A stretch of DNA of 63,966 nucleotides. It comes from an uncultured Bacteroidota bacterium. Its GTDB lineage: Bacteria; Bacteroidota; Bacteroidia; 2-12-FULL-35-15. The notes beneath the pieces are model-generated. The model was not told the origin of the DNA. It ran no database searches and saw nothing but the letters and a program-made list of their open reading frames with translations. Of this stretch, positions 60,747-63,966 are shown piece by piece. The stretch spans positions 1 to 63,966 of the forward strand of contig CAIYIS010000062.1 in NCBI GenBank assembly GCA_903926385.1, in the 5' to 3' direction. Position 1 is the stretch's first letter, and each line of letters starts with the position of its first letter. Made by a program: the position numbers and the translations under genes.

Positions 60747-60754
60747 TATATTTG
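60747..60754 (+). promoter_or_regulatory. -7 box TATATTTG of the second deacetylase
   Basis: TATATTTG matches the consensus and lies 19 bases before the ATG of the second paralogue, so the duplicated gene has its own promoter. Confidence 0.55.
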
Positions 60755-60773
60755 TGCTCTAAAACCAACAGTA

Positions 60774-62867
60774 ATGAAAAAATTATTAGTATTAACCTTT
60801 GGCTTGTTACTAAGCCTTCAAGTGCTTTCAGATAATGGAAGAACCGTTGCCATATTCGATTGCACCACCCGAAATAATGAAACCAGCGATGCAGAATTAT
60901 ATGCAGTAAAACATGTGTTAAAAGTTTCTGGAATACCTTTTATTGTAACCTCAGATGTAAATGTTGCCATTCAATACCCGGTCATCCTGTCATCATCAAA
61001 AATTCAAGGGAGCACACTTACTACTCCTGAGGCAGATTCATTAATTAGTTTTGTAAATGCAGGAGGAACATTGGTGGTGCCTAATGTCACCGATTCTTAT
61101 TTGTATCCTTTATTTGGCATTTCAGGGCAGTTGCAGTTACCCACAAGACATCGATTAACCTTTAATACATCTTTGGGCGATCCATCCATGCGTTGGTTGA
61201 ATGATACACTCGAACAAACCATTAGTTTAGGATCGTTAACGATTGATACAGTTATTGCATCCAGAGCATTCACGGTAACCACTGCCAATGTTTTTGCAAC
61301 TTTTGATGATGGAACCCCAGCGATTACACGCAATCTATATGGTTTAGGAAAAGCTTATGCATTGGGAGTTTCTTACAAATTTATGATTGAATACCCTCAG
61401 TTGAATTTAGATTTCGAGGCTCAACGTACCTATTCAAATGGCTTTGAACCTACATCTGATGCTTGGATATTATTTGTAAAAGGAATTTGCATTAGTAAAA
61501 TTCCGAATTCAGTTTGGTTGCATACCAGTCCTTACGATAGTAAGTCCTCCTTATTAATTACACATGATATAGATGCTCAAACTTCCTATGATACCATGCA
61601 CTATTATGCCGATTACGAACATTCCATAGGAACATCAGCATTCTATTTCTGCACTACTCATTATCTAAGTGATGGATGTATGTCTGCTTACTTTAATCCT
61701 GCAGATGTTTTGAAAATTCAATACGTAATGGGTCAGGGACATAAAATAGGAAGCCATTCGGTTGGCCATTTTCCAGATTTTGATGATGGTACTGTGGCTC
61801 CAATGGGTGTTTTGGGAAATACAACAACTAACTATTTACCCTATAATGCCGGTGGCGGAGTTGCTACTGTTGGTTCCACAGCTTTAGGAGAAACAGAACT
61901 TTCTAAAAGTTTGTTGGAATCTAACTTAGGAATTTCTGTACGTTCTTTTCGTGCCGGATATTTATGCTTCAATCCCTATTTGGTTCGGGCGTTAGATTCG
62001 GTTGGGTATTCTTACAACTCCACTAATGCGGCAAATGATTTACTTACCAACTTCCCGTTTGTAAATCATAAATATAAGCATAGTTATTCTCCTTTAGGGA
62101 ATGTTTGGGAACTACCAATGACCCTCTCAGACGTATTTCACGATGACCCAATAACAGCTTCCAACTATATGCAAAAAGAAGCAATATGGCTGGATGTGGT
62201 TACCAGAAATACCCAGAACTATGCACCTACAGTTTTGTTAATTCATCCTACAAGATACTATAAGTTATTTGCCGAACAGCAATTGGTAAATCAGTTGCCA
62301 CCTAAAGTAGCTTTGGTAAATTTTGAAACCTTTGCTGATTATTGGGTAGCACGAAATAATGTTAGTTTTACCACATCCCTGTTGAACGACACTCTTACGA
62401 TAATAGTTCCAAATTCATTACTTCCATTAAATGATCAAATAAGTTTTGTGGTGGACGATGGGCAAAGCTTGTTATTGATAAAAGTTCAGGACGATTTAGG
62501 CAATTCTATTGCATCAATTCAGTCGAATTGGGATAATAATGGTATTTTGGTTCATTTTGGTTACGCGAATACCGGCATTAATGAAAATAATGGTGCAGGT
62601 GAGAATGATATTACCGCATCATGTTTTCCAAACCCCTTCAGTAATACTACCACAGTTGAAGTATGGCAAAAAGAGAACTGTAATTTGAACGTTACACTCT
62701 ATAATATATATGGACAAGTAGTAAAAACATTGGTTAACGAAAAGCGAACCCCGGGTATTTACAGAGATCAACTTGATGCCTCAGATATTTCGGGAGGTAT
62801 TTATTTTTGTAAGATAATATCCGGTAATAAATCCGTTGTAAAAAAATTGCTGATTATTAATAAATAA
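60774..62867 (+). CDS. T9SS-exported polysaccharide deacetylase-like protein, paralogue 2
   Basis: The 697-residue protein is collinear with the preceding gene product over its full length, with most positions identical or similar. The amidotransferase-like N-terminal domain, the deacetylase motifs LITHDIDA (near 259), GSHSVGH (near 326), FRAGY (near 392) and LLIHPTR (near 487), and the type A sorting domain (NPFSNTTTVEVWQKEN) are all present. Divergence is spread evenly rather than confined to one domain, so the duplication is not very recent. Confidence 0.9.
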   Translation: MKKLLVLTFGLLLSLQVLSDNGRTVAIFDCTTRNNETSDAELYAVKHVLKVSGIPFIVTSDVNVAIQYPVILSSSKIQGSTLTTPEADSLISFVNAGGTLVVPNVTDSYLYPLFGISGQLQLPTRHRLTFNTSLGDPSMRWLNDTLEQTISLGSLTIDTVIASRAFTVTTANVFATFDDGTPAITRNLYGLGKAYALGVSYKFMIEYPQLNLDFEAQRTYSNGFEPTSDAWILFVKGICISKIPNSVWLHTSPYDSKSSLLITHDIDAQTSYDTMHYYADYEHSIGTSAFYFCTTHYLSDGCMSAYFNPADVLKIQYVMGQGHKIGSHSVGHFPDFDDGTVAPMGVLGNTTTNYLPYNAGGGVATVGSTALGETELSKSLLESNLGISVRSFRAGYLCFNPYLVRALDSVGYSYNSTNAANDLLTNFPFVNHKYKHSYSPLGNVWELPMTLSDVFHDDPITASNYMQKEAIWLDVVTRNTQNYAPTVLLIHPTRYYKLFAEQQLVNQLPPKVALVNFETFADYWVARNNVSFTTSLLNDTLTIIVPNSLLPLNDQISFVVDDGQSLLLIKVQDDLGNSIASIQSNWDNNGILVHFGYANTGINENNGAGENDITASCFPNPFSNTTTVEVWQKENCNLNVTLYNIYGQVVKTLVNEKRTPGIYRDQLDASDISGGIYFCKIISGNKSVVKKLLIINK

Positions 62868-62918
62868 AAAGCGAACCATCTTTAATCACAAGTTTAAATA
62901 TTGTAAATAAAAAAATAT

Positions 62919-62926
62919 TATTTTTG
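62919..62926 (+). promoter_or_regulatory. -7 box TATTTTTG of the last secreted protein gene
   Basis: TATTTTTG lies 47 bases before the ATG of the 62974 gene. The spacing leaves an AT-rich leader of about 40 bases. Confidence 0.4.
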
Positions 62927-62973
62927 GCTTCACTTTTGTATTACAAAACCAAACCATAAAAATTAAATTAAAA

Positions 62974-63786
62974 ATGAAAAAAATTATTATTGCTGTATCG
63001 GTTGCATTAACTATGTTCACATCAACCCAGGCACAAAACAAAACCTATGCTAAGCTTGCATACACCGTAGCTCCAGTAGAATCTGAAGGACTTACCATTT
63101 CAGGCTCCGATGCTGTTTCTACGGAAAAGGAAACTAAATTCAAATTGAAAATTAAAAACAACAGCGCTGATTACATAATTTTCAAGCCTGAAGAAAGTAA
63201 ATTTATTATAAATGGCAAAGAAATGAAGCCATCCGAAAAATGGGTAGTAATTGCTCCAAACGAAGATGACTGGAAGGTTATTAATTTAAAAGGTGCCGGT
63301 TTCAATTCGGTAACGAGTTATTCGTATGTGTTAGAAGGTTTGTATAAAGTATCTTCAAATACAAAAGGAATAGAAACACCTGATTTCAGACTGCCGGTAA
63401 ATAAAAATGATTTTAAAACCGGAAACTTTAACGTTTCATTAAATAAAGTAAGCAAAGAAACAGAGGCTACTGCATTAAAAATGGATGTAACTTATAATGG
63501 AGATAAAATTGGTTTTGTATTTCCTGATAAAGCAGGTGTGAAAATGCCTGATGGAAATGAGTACGCCACTGTTAAATCGAGAAAATCTGCCGCCATTATG
63601 CTTACTAAAGGAAAGTCAGATAGCTTTACTTTGAATTGGGATAGAATGCAAGCCAAAGGAAAGACAATGGATATGCAGTTTGCCGAAATGCTTGTAAAAT
63701 GGAATGATGCATTTGCAGAGGTAGCTCCGGAACAGATGAAGCCAGTTATTTTGCAAATGGTAATTAACGAAGCCATTTCGAAGTAA
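62974..63786 (+). CDS. Secreted orphan protein, beta-rich
   Basis: The 270-residue protein has a signal peptide (IIIAVSVALTMFTSTQAQ) and a beta-sandwich-like mature part with LKIKNNSADYIIFKPEESKFIINGKEMKP. Further motifs are DFRLPVNKNDFKTGNFNVSLNKV and SFTLNWDRM. The pattern looks like an Ig-like or DUF4352-type accessory sheet, but I cannot assign a family. No lipobox or T9SS domain. It ends with an intrinsic terminator 25 bases beyond the stop. Confidence 0.8.
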   Translation: MKKIIIAVSVALTMFTSTQAQNKTYAKLAYTVAPVESEGLTISGSDAVSTEKETKFKLKIKNNSADYIIFKPEESKFIINGKEMKPSEKWVVIAPNEDDWKVINLKGAGFNSVTSYSYVLEGLYKVSSNTKGIETPDFRLPVNKNDFKTGNFNVSLNKVSKETEATALKMDVTYNGDKIGFVFPDKAGVKMPDGNEYATVKSRKSAAIMLTKGKSDSFTLNWDRMQAKGKTMDMQFAEMLVKWNDAFAEVAPEQMKPVILQMVINEAISK

Positions 63787-63811
63787 TTATTCCTTAAATA
63801 ATTTATTTAAG

Positions 63812-63843
63812 AAAGTCGTTTGGTTATTCCAAACGACTTTTTT
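63812..63843 (+). terminator. Intrinsic terminator of the secreted orphan
   Basis: AAAGTCGTTTGG pairs with CCAAACGACTTT around TTATT, followed by a T run. Confidence 0.92.
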
Positions 63844-63913
63844 TGTTTTTGTAAATTGAGGAATTGAGATAAAAAATACCGAGGAGAAACGGATGAAACC
63901 TTTTATAAACAAG

Positions 63914-63940
63914 AAAACCCTCACCATTGGTGAGGGTTTT
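63914..63940. terminator. Bidirectional terminator-like hairpin near the window end
   Basis: AAAACCCTCACC pairs with GGTGAGGGTTTT around ATT. A and T tracts suit termination either way; a gene on the minus strand may end just beyond the window. Confidence 0.8.
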
Positions 63941-63966
63941 TCCTTTATTAAGCGGAGAAAGAGGGA

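Overview
This window comes from the chromosome of an AT-rich member of the Bacteroidota, probably an uncultured gliding or sediment-type lineage rather than a gut Bacteroides. The evidence is type IX secretion C-terminal sorting domains, a PorP/SprF protein, a BatA-type vWA protein, Bacteroidota -7 promoter boxes of the form TAnnTTTG, and a SusC/BtuB-style receptor with a surface lipoprotein. No phage, transposase or CRISPR array is visible. Gene content is mostly core metabolism, with short operons separated by unusual repeat-rich spacers.

Layout. 1-3100: tRNA-Lys, a small orphan protein with aroK, a PyrR-like phosphoribosyltransferase, an NlpC/P60 peptidase and a queuosine-precursor transporter. 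3.1-4.6 kb: repeat-rich spacer. 4.6-9.0 kb: MFS transporter, miaA, an acidic pRiA4b-ORF3-like protein, and the CCA-adding enzyme. 9.1-14.5 kb: an operon of three secreted proteins of unknown function, a dihydroorotase homologue lacking metal ligands, and a BatA/vWA membrane protein. 15.5-20.6 kb: etfBA, bifunctional nuclease, nupC, thyA, folA. 21.2-24.7 kb: a cobalamin riboswitch controlling a BtuB-like receptor and a BtuG-like surface beta-propeller. 24.8-34.1 kb: a pseudouridine synthase, an outer-membrane protein, a GH92 mannosidase, a LolA-like protein and a very large BNR/sortilin-like propeller protein. 34.2-47.0 kb: a TPR/SpoIIE phosphatase, maf, a UbiA prenyltransferase, a DUF2520 oxidoreductase, ccmF-E-D-C-B, a beta-CASP RNase-like protein and a 7TM-HD phosphodiesterase. 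47.0-49.8 kb: an accessory island of repeats with two orphan genes. 50.5-63.8 kb: a B12-dependent ribonucleotide reductase, a PorP/SprF plus CotH T9SS pair, ribBA, two tandem T9SS polysaccharide-deacetylase paralogues and a secreted orphan.

The most unusual signal is not a gene. Six intergenic spacers each carry a tandem array (A 3910-4203, B 14927-15290, C 20724-21101, D 29513-29970, E 48409-48744, F 58191-58442). Unit sequences are unrelated between arrays, yet the pitch is always 21 bp or a double of it (about 42 bp). Arrays A, C, E and F hold a 21-bp register for 10-18 units with many substitutions and no insertions or deletions. Several arrays have a dyad in each unit, and array E runs into an intrinsic terminator. 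At least three arrays (A, C, E) lie beside a dispersed CTCTCC...GGTGAGG palindromic element, and A and E are additionally bracketed by a 213-bp dispersed repeat. Conserved spacing with free sequence suggests a structural or protein-binding role repeated every two helical turns, but the function is unknown.

Gene partnerships worth noting: B12 uptake (btuB/btuG under a riboswitch) supplies a cofactor needed by the class II ribonucleotide reductase, and thyA and folA complete dTMP synthesis. The CotH protein with a type B sorting domain sits next to its likely PorP/SprF secretion partner. The ccm cluster carries a CcmE with a CxxxY heme site and lacks ccmA, ccmG and ccmH here.
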